From the NCBI GenBank assembly GCA_027031945.1, contig JALVPE010000079.1:1-7596 (forward strand): a DNA stretch of 7,596 bases, written 5' to 3'. The translations under genes were made by a program, and so were the position numbers. Below the pieces are notes generated by a model. That model had not been told where the DNA came from and ran no database searches. It worked only from the letters and a program-made list of their open reading frames with translations. Positions within the stretch are counted from its first letter, which is position 1; every line of letters begins with the position of its first letter. Below are positions 1-4,894 of the stretch, piece by piece. This stretch comes from Candidatus Moraniibacteriota bacterium. Lineage in GTDB: Bacteria; Patescibacteriota; Minisyncoccia; Moranbacterales; GCA-2747515.

Positions 1-1
1 T

Positions 2-250
2 GTTTATGGCTTCGGGGATTATGGAGTGCGTGTTGCCTATGGAATTGATGGACGGAATTTTGAGGATTCTGTACTGATTATTTCTGGGACATTTTCGTAC
101 AATAATGGTTGGACTAACAACGATAAACGTGAATTCATTGATGTTAATCAAGATGATTATCTTGACATTAGTGGATGGAAAGATGGTCAACATTGGGTTT
201 CACTTTCCATAGATGGTGCAAATTTTGAAGATGCTATTCTTTGGGAATAA
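2..250 (+). CDS. FG-GAP/VCBS-like repeat protein, C-terminal end (5' partial)
   Basis: The frame is open from the left edge to TAA at 248-250, so this is the last ~82 residues of a larger protein. A GTG at 26 could be read as a start, but the sequence before it (VYGFGDYG) continues the same repeat pattern, so the true start lies outside. Two repeat units are visible: each has an aromatic/Gly segment, then a 'V(A/S)(Y/L)(G/S)IDG(R/A)NFED' tail. Between them lies FIDVNQDDYLDISGW, an Asp/Asn-rich loop of the D-x-N-x-D-x-x-D type typical of calcium-binding FG-GAP/VCBS repeats. Such repeats form beta-propeller-like modules in secreted or surface proteins; an extracellular adhesion or binding role is inference. 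The signal peptide and catalytic domains, if any, are outside the window. It converges with the minus-strand cysC, separated by a terminator. Confidence 0.7.
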   Translation, partial: VYGFGDYGVRVAYGIDGRNFEDSVLIISGTFSYNNGWTNNDKREFIDVNQDDYLDISGWKDGQHWVSLSIDGANFEDAILWE

Positions 251-269
251 AATCCCCAAAATTCAACAA

Positions 270-304
270 GTAGATTACTAACATCGTTTAGTAATCTGCT
301 TTTT
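270..304 (+). terminator. Rho-independent terminator of the FG-GAP-like gene
   Basis: A perfect 10-bp inverted repeat (AGATTACTAA at 272-281, TTAGTAATCT at 288-297) is extended by a wobble pair and G270-C299. It has a 6-nt loop and is followed at once by five T (300-304). It lies 20 bp after the TAA. No T-run follows on the minus strand, so it acts mainly on plus-strand transcription. Confidence 0.8.
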
Positions 305-333
305 CATATTTATATAAATTTACATGACATAAA

Positions 334-873
334 TTAGACTTGTGCTGATTGTTTTTCTATATAATCTATAATCTCTCGTATATTGCATTCTATACTATTT
401 TTTTCTGTATTTACTGTCAACTCTGGATTATGAGGTTCTTCAAATGGATCTTGCACACCTGTAAAATCTTTTATTTCATTATTCAATGCTTTTTTATACA
501 TTCCTTTTACATCTCGTTCTATGCATTTTTCTTTAGAGCATTTTACATAGATTTCTATAAAATTTTCCTGCAAAGAACGTGCAAAATCTCGCATTTCCCT
601 ATATGGAGATACAAAAGCAGAAATCACATTTATATTATGATTAGCTAACATTTGTGCTAAATATGCCATTCTTTTGATGTTTATATCTCTATCTTTTTTG
701 CTAAAACCTAAATCTCTACTGATAGTTTTTCGCACCACATCACCATCTAATCGTTGAACTGGTAGGTTTTTTTCTTGGAAATATTTTTCAATTTCTTTTG
801 ATAATGTAGTTTTACCACTACATGGCAGCCCTGTAAACCATATTACTATTCCTTTTTTGCTATTTTTATTCAT
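334..873 (-). CDS. cysC: Adenylyl-sulfate (APS) kinase
   Basis: The 179-residue length matches single-domain APS kinases, which phosphorylate APS with ATP to make PAPS in the cytoplasm. Visible motifs: P-loop GLPCSGKTT (15-23), LDGD (42-45), DRDINIKRM (61-69), FVSPYR (87-92) around the conserved Ser, and DFTGVQDPFEEP (136-147), all hallmarks of CysC. The Ser-to-Cys change in the P-loop (GLPCSGKT for the common GLSGSGKS) is tolerated in the family. The ATG at 871-873 is the only sensible start; upstream is AT-rich with no Shine-Dalgarno. It follows the Wzt ATPase on the same strand after 84 bp containing a degenerate palindrome, so co-transcription is likely. No ATP sulfurylase, PAPS reductase or sulfotransferase is visible. 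Next to a glycan exporter, PAPS for sulfation of a surface polysaccharide is a reasonable inference, not shown. Confidence 0.93.
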   Translation of the reverse strand: MNKNSKKGIVIWFTGLPCSGKTTLSKEIEKYFQEKNLPVQRLDGDVVRKTISRDLGFSKKDRDINIKRMAYLAQMLANHNINVISAFVSPYREMRDFARSLQENFIEIYVKCSKEKCIERDVKGMYKKALNNEIKDFTGVQDPFEEPHNPELTVNTEKNSIECNIREIIDYIEKQSAQV

Positions 874-889
874 TTTTAAAAATGTTTTC

Positions 890-942
890 TAGATTCCCGC
901 CTCCGCTCCATACCAGACAATATAGAACTCCGCAGAAATGAC
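890..942. repeat. Degenerate GGGAAT-type palindromic element
   Basis: The sequence starts TAGATTCCCGCC and ends CGCAGAAATGAC. These are the same two ends as the intact palindrome at 4988-5013, but about 30 bp of unrelated sequence separates them and the right arm has mutated. It sits between the Wzt stop and the cysC start. Confidence 0.5.
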
Positions 943-957
943 AATTTTATTTAATTC

Positions 958-2532
958 TTAATTAACCCTACTCCATTCGTGTTCAATACGCATTATACCA
1001 GCACCAGACCCTTCTTGTTTTTTGATTTTTATAACACGATTATTTAATTCTTTCGTTGAGTCCATAGTTACAATTATACTTTCTTCACCCTTTTGTTGAA
1101 ATAATACTGCTTTCACATATATCTCACCTGTATTAAACATTGTGTTTTTGAAATAAATCCTGAAAACATTTTCACCTTTTTGCCAACTACAATCAAAATT
1201 ATCAGCCTCAGTATTATTGCCACACAAAAATGTATCAGTCTGATTATCAAAAATTTGCACAGCTAGCAAAAGATTGCGCTTAACTTTTTCAATATCTAAA
1301 CTTACTTCCACATAAAAATCATCATTTTTTGTTAAAATTGTTAAATCATTGCCATCCTTATCAAATACTTTAATGTTTGTGATTTTATTATTATTTATTC
1401 TTTTGTTTTTTCCCTCTTTTATTTGCCTTTCTCTCTTTTTTTCTTTTTCTTTCATTCTTTCAGTCTCTTCCAATTCTGCACGAGCTTGTGCTGACATATT
1501 TTTCATTACATATTCATCGCAAACTTCGTTTACCTCTCCTATTTTTATCACCTCTCCATTGTGAAGAAGCATGGCTCTATCACAATACTTTCTCACTGCG
1601 CCTATATCATGAGTTACCAGTATTACAGTTCTATTTGTATTACTATAACCCTCAAATATATCTATACATTTTTTCTGAAAATTGCTATCTCCCACAGCTA
1701 ACACTTCATCCATGAGCAATATATCACGATTTGCATGGATTGATACACTAAAAGCTAGTCGCACACTCATTCCACTACTATAATTTTTGAGTTGTTGATC
1801 AATAAATTTTTCCAATTCTGCAAATTTTACAATATCATCAAATTTTTCATCAATTTCTTTTTTTGTAAGTCCCAGCACCGTTGCATTGAGGTATATATTA
1901 TCTCTTCCAGATAGTTCAGGATTAAAACCAATTCCAAGTTCCAAAAATGGAGATATAAGTCCATTTATTTCCACCTCACCCTCATCTTGAGAATATACTC
2001 CAGCAAGAATTTTCAAGAGCGTACTCTTACCACTTCCATTTTTGCCAATGATACCAAAAAATTCTCCTTTTTTTACTTCAAAAGAAACATTTTTAAGTGC
2101 TTTGAATTCTTCATAAGTAGTAATGCCTCTACCCATATTTACAAATACACTTCTGAGTGAATCTATCTTTTTATGAGGAATTCTAAAAATTTTTGAAGCA
2201 TTTTTTACTTTGATAACTATTTCTTTTTTATCTGTAGAAGCGTATTGCAATGCGCTACTACTGCCATCGTTATCTTTTGTAGAGGCGCATCTACCTCTCC
2301 GGCAGACAGATTGCGATGTGTTTTTACTATTTTGTAAAGGTTTTTTCTTATCCGCTAGATTCCCGCCCTGCCTACCGGACAGGCAGGCTGCGCGGGAATG
2401 ACATGAAGTTGTCACTCCTGCGGAGGCAGGAGTCTTTTCAAGATTTTTATTTTCTAACCACCCCTCAGTCCTCTCCTTTAAAGGCGGGGAGGTTCTGGTT
2501 GTTTTATTTGATTGTTGATTATTATTTTTCAT
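958..2532 (-). CDS. wzt: Wzt-like polysaccharide-export ABC ATPase with repeat-derived N-terminus
   Basis: 524 residues. The family-like part begins near residue 104 (EIVIKVKNASKIF). Walker A is GKNGSGKST (163-171), the signature YSSGMS (251-256), Walker B ILLMDE (271-276) and the H-loop His308. After the ABC domain come a charged, probably helical linker (349-379) and a C-terminal beta-rich domain (about 384-524) like the Wzt glycan-binding domain. Wzt drives ATP-dependent export of O-antigen-type or teichoic glycans with a Wzm permease, which is not in the window. Residues 1-103 are unlike any ABC protein and are read through five dispersed palindromic repeats (MKNNNQQSNK, then TPASAGVTTSCHSR and so on). 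ATG at 2530-2532 is the only ATG before Met133. GTG at codon 40 and TTG at codon 95 are alternative starts, the latter giving ~430 residues, a usual Wzt length. The core call is firm; the start is uncertain. cysC lies 84 bp downstream. Confidence 0.88.
   Translation of the reverse strand: MKNNNQQSNKTTRTSPPLKERTEGWLENKNLEKTPASAGVTTSCHSRAACLSGRQGGNLADKKKPLQNSKNTSQSVCRRGRCASTKDNDGSSSALQYASTDKKEIVIKVKNASKIFRIPHKKIDSLRSVFVNMGRGITTYEEFKALKNVSFEVKKGEFFGIIGKNGSGKSTLLKILAGVYSQDEGEVEINGLISPFLELGIGFNPELSGRDNIYLNATVLGLTKKEIDEKFDDIVKFAELEKFIDQQLKNYSSGMSVRLAFSVSIHANRDILLMDEVLAVGDSNFQKKCIDIFEGYSNTNRTVILVTHDIGAVRKYCDRAMLLHNGEVIKIGEVNEVCDEYVMKNMSAQARAELEETERMKEKEKKRERQIKEGKNKRINNNKITNIKVFDKDGNDLTILTKNDDFYVEVSLDIEKVKRNLLLAVQIFDNQTDTFLCGNNTEADNFDCSWQKGENVFRIYFKNTMFNTGEIYVKAVLFQQKGEESIIVTMDSTKELNNRVIKIKKQEGSGAGIMRIEHEWSRVN
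2234..2261. repeat. GTAG...CTAC palindrome (GCATTGCAATGC type), degenerate, inside wzt ORF
   Basis: GTAGAAGCGTATTGCAATGC followed by GCTACTAC forms an imperfect palindrome related to the near-perfect copy at 4918-4945. It encodes part of the Wzt N-terminal extension and contains the TTG of codon 95. Confidence 0.65.
2279..2326. repeat. GTAG...-type palindrome split by an inserted segment, inside wzt ORF
   Basis: The left arm GTAGAGGCGCATC (2279-2291) and right arm TTGCGATGTGTTTTTAC (2310-2326) belong to one palindrome of the 7540-7567 type. They are separated by about 18 bp (2292-2309) that resemble a worn copy of the CCTGCC/CCGG/GGCAGG element. The reading frame of wzt stays open. Confidence 0.55.
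2359..2399. repeat. ATTCCCGC/GCGGGAAT palindrome carrying a nested CCTGCCT/AGGCAGG palindrome
   Basis: The outer arms are 2359-2366 and 2392-2399, perfectly complementary over 8 bp. Inside sit CCTGCCT (2367-2373) and AGGCAGG (2381-2387), a second inverted repeat. The homologous site at 4991-5010 lacks the inner element. The difference is 21 bp, so seven residues are added in frame. The same nested form recurs at 3083-3123. Confidence 0.8.
2414..2433. repeat. ACTCCTGC/GCAGGAGT palindrome, copy A
   Basis: Perfect 8-bp arms with a GGAG loop. It is identical to the copy at 5025-5044, and the flanking bases through AGTCTTTTCAAGATTTTTAT are also identical. It is translated within the Wzt N-terminal extension as part of TPASAGVTT. 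Confidence 0.8.
2458..2494. repeat. CCCCTCAG...CCTTTAAAGG...GGGGAGG dispersed element
   Basis: The centre CCTTTAAAGG (2475-2484) is a perfect 10-bp palindrome with CCCC-rich left and GGGG-rich right flanks. A degenerate relative (CTCCTCAGTC ... TTTTAAA ... GGGAAGG) lies at 3015-3050. Both sit beside a leader copy and its palindromes. Confidence 0.55.
2502..2532 (-). repeat. Leader repeat, copy A (ATG + MKNNNQQSNK)
   Basis: One of four ~31-bp copies that on the minus strand encode MKNN(N/D)QQSNK. Copies A and C share the GATTGTTGAT form and similar bases upstream of the ATG (CATTCTTG... / CATTGCTC...). Copies B and D share GATTGTTGGT. In copy A the frame continues into the Wzt ATPase. Confidence 0.85.
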
Positions 2533-2549
2533 TCTTGTATTTTATGTAA

Positions 2550-2579
2550 TTGACAAGATTCGCAATTGTAGTATAGCAT
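2550..2579 (+). promoter_or_regulatory. Plus-strand promoter, copy A
   Basis: A perfect -35 TTGACA (2550-2555) is followed by a -10 read either as TATAGC (2572-2577, spacer 16) or TAGCAT (2574-2579, spacer 18, keeping the most conserved T, A and T). There is no plus-strand gene downstream, only the short hairpin RNA. It is identical to copy D. Confidence 0.55.
2570..2578 (-). promoter_or_regulatory. Extended -10 promoter for wzt (copy A)
   Basis: On the minus strand the sequence reads TATGCTATACT: a TGC extension and TATACT hexamer (5 of 6 to TATAAT), 37 bp before the ATG. No clear -35 is seen 17 bp upstream. It overlaps the plus-strand -10 of the divergent promoter. It is identical to the copy at 5148-5156. 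Confidence 0.5.
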
Positions 2580-2585
2580 AAATAT

Positions 2586-2641
2586 AAATGTTTCGCGCGT
2601 CCTATGCGAAGCTCTGAGGTTCCCTTCGGGGAACCGTTTTT
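2586..2641 (+). ncRNA. Candidate small RNA with two hairpins and terminator, copy A
   Basis: The predicted transcript of ~55 nt starts about 7 nt after the -10. Hairpin 1 pairs GTTTCGC (2590-2596) with GCGAAGC (2606-2612), loop 9 nt. A TCTGA linker follows. Hairpin 2 pairs GGTTCCC (2618-2624) with GGGAACC (2629-2635) over a UUCG tetraloop, then G and five T. No plus-strand gene precedes it, so the terminator must serve a short RNA. Copy D has the same fold with pairing-preserving differences. The family is not recognised; function unknown. Confidence 0.55.
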
Positions 2642-2660
2642 ATTTACTAGCCACTTTGTA

Positions 2661-2684
2661 GGTACGGGTTTTACAATCTGTACC
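2661..2684. repeat. GGTACGGGTT/AATCTGTACC hairpin
   Basis: The arms at 2661-2670 and 2675-2684 match at 8 of 10 positions, with a TTAC loop. As RNA the two mismatches can form G-U pairs. A T-run of six (2691-2696) follows a few bases later, so a weak plus-strand terminator is possible, but a dispersed palindrome is more likely. Confidence 0.45.
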
Positions 2685-2741
2685 GTATGTTTTTTAATTT
2701 CTTAAACATTACGGGCCATATTACAAACTCACTCCTGCACA

Positions 2742-2769
2742 GTAGTGGACGGTCATGACCGTCCACTAC
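2742..2769. repeat. Perfect 28-bp palindrome
   Basis: GTAGTGGACGGTCA is followed directly by its exact reverse complement, centred at 2755/2756 with no spacer. It has the same length and GTAG/CTAC ends as the palindromes at 4918-4945 and 7540-7567 but a different core. No perfect second copy is seen in the window. Confidence 0.85.
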
Positions 2770-2802
2770 AAATATTTTTTGAGAATAGTTTGAATAAATA
2801 CA

Positions 2803-2985
2803 TTATTCATCATCTCGACAAAATTTGTGCCTTTCTTTATCAAAAGTTATATTTAAATTTTCATTGCCAAATCTATCATACACATATCCACACATTTCTT
2901 TTTTTCTTGCAAATACAGATTTACGATTTGCGTGTATGTGTTTTTTCTTTTGATGCCAAGAATCAAAATTTTTATATTTCTTTTT
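2803..2985 (-). pseudogene. Decayed ORF, possibly N-terminal part of a PemK/MazF-like toxin
   Basis: A minus-strand frame is open for 60 codons from just after a TAA at 2986-2988 to TAA at 2803-2805. The translation looks protein-like (FDSWHQKKKHIHAN, then CGYVYDRFGNENLNITFDKE, ending RDDE), but there is no start codon at its head and the only ATG leaves 30 residues. The W..KKK.IH pattern followed by a G-N segment faintly recalls the beginning of PemK/MazF-family proteins known from Patescibacteria. This rests on memory of family patterns and is weak. It ends about 35 bp before the perfect palindrome at 2742-2769, which may mark the break. It could also be a chance frame. Confidence 0.25.
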
Positions 2986-3034
2986 TTATTATTAACTTTG
3001 GATTCGCTATTTAACTGCTCCTCAGTCACATCTT

Positions 3035-3163
3035 TTAAATGTGGGAAGGTTTTTTCTCATCAACAAGATTCTCTTCCGCTAAATTCCCGCCCTGCCTACC
3101 GGACAGGCAGGCTGCGCGGGAATGACGATTCTTTTTATTTGATTGTTGGTTGTTGTTTTTCAT
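3035..3163 (-). CDS. Repeat-built leader ORF, copy B (42 residues)
   Basis: ATG at 3161-3163 opens a 42-codon frame ending TAA at 3035-3037. It begins MKNNNQQSNKKNRHSR, runs through the nested palindrome as AACLSGRQGGNL, then AEENLVDEKKPSHI. The order of parts is the same as in copy D (NR(H/Y)S, GGNL, ENLVDEKK). The ATG lies 35 bp after the stop of the AAA_14 ATPase gene. No Shine-Dalgarno is visible. Whether it is translated is unknown; it may be only a repeat that happens to be open. No function can be assigned. Confidence 0.3.
   Translation of the reverse strand: MKNNNQQSNKKNRHSRAACLSGRQGGNLAEENLVDEKKPSHI
3083..3123. repeat. Nested palindrome, second copy
   Basis: The outer arms ATTCCCGC (3083-3090) and GCGGGAAT (3116-3123) enclose CCTGCCT (3091-3097) and AGGCAGG (3105-3111). 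The 41-bp core is identical to 2359-2399. Confidence 0.8.
3132..3163 (-). repeat. Leader repeat, copy B (ATG + MKNNNQQSNK)
   Basis: TTTTTATTTGATTGTTGGTT continues to CAT at 3161-3163. It matches copy D, including the preceding ACGATTC. No 47-bp promoter module lies upstream of this ATG. Confidence 0.8.
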
Positions 3164-3198
3164 ATTTTTAAAAGTTTCAATTACATTTGAAATATTAC

Positions 3199-4443
3199 TT
3201 AACTTATATCTGACACATTCCTATAATCTACATAATCAACATCATCTATCCTATTTAGTTGATTCAAACTAACTACAAACATTCTTTTTTTCTTATTGTT
3301 TGCCATTTTGAAACCCTTCAGCACCCTAGAGTCAATTTTTCTCTTTAGTCTTTTATACTTAACTTCTATAAGACTAATTGTTTTTGAATTATCAACAACA
3401 AAATCAATTTCAGATTTTGATATTGTTCTATAAAAAAATATTTCATTTTTAATGTTATTTTTTAATTCTAAAAATACAAAATTTTCAAATAAATCACCGC
3501 CATCTTGCCTATTTTCAGTTGCTAAAAAATTATTTAATATTGCATTACGTAATCCTAAATCAAAAAAATATATTTTAGGCATTTTTACAATTTGTTTTCT
3601 GACATTATTATGAAATGAGTTTATTTTACTCAAAACAAATGTGTGTTCCAATAGTTCTATATATTTTTCAACATGCCTCCTGACAACATCTGAAGTATTT
3701 GATAACTCTGCGATATTTAATAATTTACCAATTTGTGATGCAAGTATTTTAATAACAGCATTAAATTGAGAGATATTATCAATTCTTCCTATATAACGAA
3801 TATCTTTGTTAATATAAGTGTTAACATATTCACGCAACATTTTTTCTTTCATTTCAATATTAGATTGCAATACAACAGCAGGCATCCCTCCATAAATCAA
3901 ATATTCTTCCAAGTCCTTGTCAAATTTATTTTTTATTTCAATTGGAATCTCTTTTTTATTTAAATATTTCAAATAATCAACTTGTTTAAACTGCAAAAAT
4001 TCTTCAAAACACAATGGATTTACCATAAATGAAACTTTTCTACCTACAAGAGAGTCTTGTAATTGCGCCTTTAACTCCAACGCTGAAGATCCTGTCACAA
4101 TAATTTTTAGTTCATCTACATATTTATCATATAAATGTTTTAAAAAATTTGAAGGATTATCTAGATATTGTATTTCATCTATAAGAAAATAATTTTTATT
4201 TTCTTTATTGATAATATAATTTAATATATTCTCCGGACTTTTATTTAAATCGTCTAAAACATCAATTTCTTCCAAATTTAAATAAAATATATTTTCATTA
4301 GATATATTTTGTTCTATGAGTTGTTCTTTAATTAATTTTAACAGAGATGTTTTACCAACTTGTCTCGGACCATTTAAAATGATAATTTCTTTTTCAAATA
4401 ACCATTTATCAATATTTTTTTGTATTTTACGAGGAAAAAGCAT
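3199..4443 (-). CDS. AAA_14/DUF4143 family ATPase with nuclease-like C-terminal motif
   Basis: 414 residues, the usual length for this family. N-terminal AAA_14 domain: Walker A GPRQVGKTS (25-33), Walker B YFLIDE (85-90), sensor-like VTGSS (116-120). Then the DUF4143 part: YLIYGGMPAVV (181-191), a winged-helix-like stretch (LLNIAELSNTSDVVRRHVEK, 241-260), KIYFFDLGLRNAIL (290-303) and GDLFENFVFLEL (316-327). At the C-terminus E345-I-D347 and IEVK (359-362) give a D-x12-E-x-K pattern as in PD-(D/E)xK nuclease folds, and it looks intact. Members are cytoplasmic, probably DNA-linked ATPases of unknown role. ATG at 4441-4443 fits the family start (MLFPRKIQKNIDKWL). It is flanked by leader ORFs C (upstream) and B (downstream). 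Confidence 0.92.
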   Translation of the reverse strand: MLFPRKIQKNIDKWLFEKEIIILNGPRQVGKTSLLKLIKEQLIEQNISNENIFYLNLEEIDVLDDLNKSPENILNYIINKENKNYFLIDEIQYLDNPSNFLKHLYDKYVDELKIIVTGSSALELKAQLQDSLVGRKVSFMVNPLCFEEFLQFKQVDYLKYLNKKEIPIEIKNKFDKDLEEYLIYGGMPAVVLQSNIEMKEKMLREYVNTYINKDIRYIGRIDNISQFNAVIKILASQIGKLLNIAELSNTSDVVRRHVEKYIELLEHTFVLSKINSFHNNVRKQIVKMPKIYFFDLGLRNAILNNFLATENRQDGGDLFENFVFLELKNNIKNEIFFYRTISKSEIDFVVDNSKTISLIEVKYKRLKRKIDSRVLKGFKMANNKKKRMFVVSLNQLNRIDDVDYVDYRNVSDIS

Positions 4444-4470
4444 ATTTTTATAATAATTGTAAAAAGTTAC

Positions 4471-4476
4471 AGTATA
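4471..4476 (-). promoter_or_regulatory. Possible -10 box for the 3199-4443 ATPase gene
   Basis: TATTATACT on the minus strand gives a TATACT hexamer 27 bp before the ATG. The -35 region is only T-rich (TTTTTTACA), so support is modest. A partial dyad (GTTA...TAAC) surrounds it. Confidence 0.35.
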
Positions 4477-4555
4477 ATATTAACACATTTTGTAAAAAAT
4501 ATCAATTTTTTCGTAGCAACGCGTAACAACTTGTCTACCATATAGTAGCTAATCT

Positions 4556-4612
4556 TCACTTTCTTTGTGAAAATTTAATTGTTTTATTTGATTGTTGATC
4601 ATTATTTTTCAT
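4556..4612 (-). CDS. Leader ORF, copy C (19 residues)
   Basis: ATG at 4610-4612 starts MKNNDQQSNKTIKFSQRKS and ends with TGA at 4556-4558. The first ten residues are the leader peptide; no palindromes follow it here. The ATG lies only 4 bp after the restored stop (TAG, 4617-4619) of the decayed regulator gene and 112 bp before the ATPase gene. It may be a translated short leader or only a repeat; nothing else supports function. Confidence 0.25.
   Translation of the reverse strand: MKNNDQQSNKTIKFSQRK
4582..4612 (-). repeat. Leader repeat, copy C (ATG + MKNNDQQSNK)
   Basis: TTTTATTTGATTGTTGATCA continues to CAT. It is closest to copy A, with shared bases beyond the ATG (TATTTTATG in both). 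It lacks the promoter/small-RNA module. Confidence 0.8.
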
Positions 4613-4616
4613 TGCT

Positions 4617-4894
4617 CTATTTTATGATAAAGTATCCGCCTGTTTTTGGACTTCTTTTAAATTCAATTTTTGCTCATCTCGCAACTTTTTAATATTTCTT
4701 TCAATAGTTCTTGGAGATGATTCAACTAATTCTGAAATTCCTTTAACATTAATTCCTGGATTTTCTTTGATTATTTTTTCAATATTATTTACTCCGCCAT
4801 TTACACCGTCATTTACACCGTCATTTTGTGCTTTATAAAATGTTGTTACCAATGCACCGCCTCCATGTTCAAATATAGGTTCTTTATATTTTTT
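4617..4894 (-). pseudogene. C-terminal remnant of a COG2865-type (AlbA_2/HATPase_c_4) regulator, frameshifted
   Basis: The frame begins right after TAG (4895-4897) with KKYKEPIFEHGGGALVTTFY, matching the 'EPxFEExGGGFxVTFYK' segment that ends the ATPase-like domain in this family. NDGVNDGVNGGVN is the typical Gly/Val/Asn linker. Then comes a winged-helix DNA-binding domain (IEKIIKENPGINVKGISEL, SSPRTIERNIKKLRDE). The unshifted frame ends NLKEVQKQADTLS* at 4622. A one-base shift near 4678 instead gives KIEFKRSPKTGGYFIIK*, the standard C-terminus, ending with TAG at 4617-4619, so a base was lost. The usual N-terminal ~350+ residues are absent, replaced by the leader D repeats. A broken gene; residual function is unlikely. 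Confidence 0.8.

Larger units (their letters stand above)
2642..3034. other. Gene-poor stretch: repeats and a decayed ORF
   Basis: About 390 bp without an intact gene. It holds an imperfect hairpin (2661-2684), a perfect 28-bp palindrome (2742-2769), a decayed minus-strand ORF (2803-2985) and a worn CCTCAG...TTTAAA...GGGAAGG element (3015-3050). Long plus-strand frames here have T-rich, low-complexity translations and look non-coding. Confidence 0.6.

Noticed and set aside
349..648. Plus-strand ORF of 99 codons opposite cysC
   Set aside because: Phe/Ile/Tyr-rich translation with no domain; it is the antisense shadow of a clear APS kinase gene.
2234..2433. CRISPR array
   Set aside because: Repeats are palindromes of several different types with irregular spacing and no uniform spacers; they are translated in frame in wzt.
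2586..2641. tRNA or riboswitch
   Set aside because: Only two hairpins in ~55 nt, no cloverleaf, no known riboswitch core, and no plus-strand gene downstream to control.
2745..3014. Plus-strand ORF of 89 codons
   Set aside because: It starts at a GTG inside the perfect palindrome and is rich in Phe/Ile/His from T-rich DNA; no protein-like pattern. The minus strand looks more coding.
4555..4571. TTCAC/GTGAA hairpin upstream of the ATPase gene
   Set aside because: Five-bp arms without a T-run or second copy; expected by chance in AT-rich DNA.
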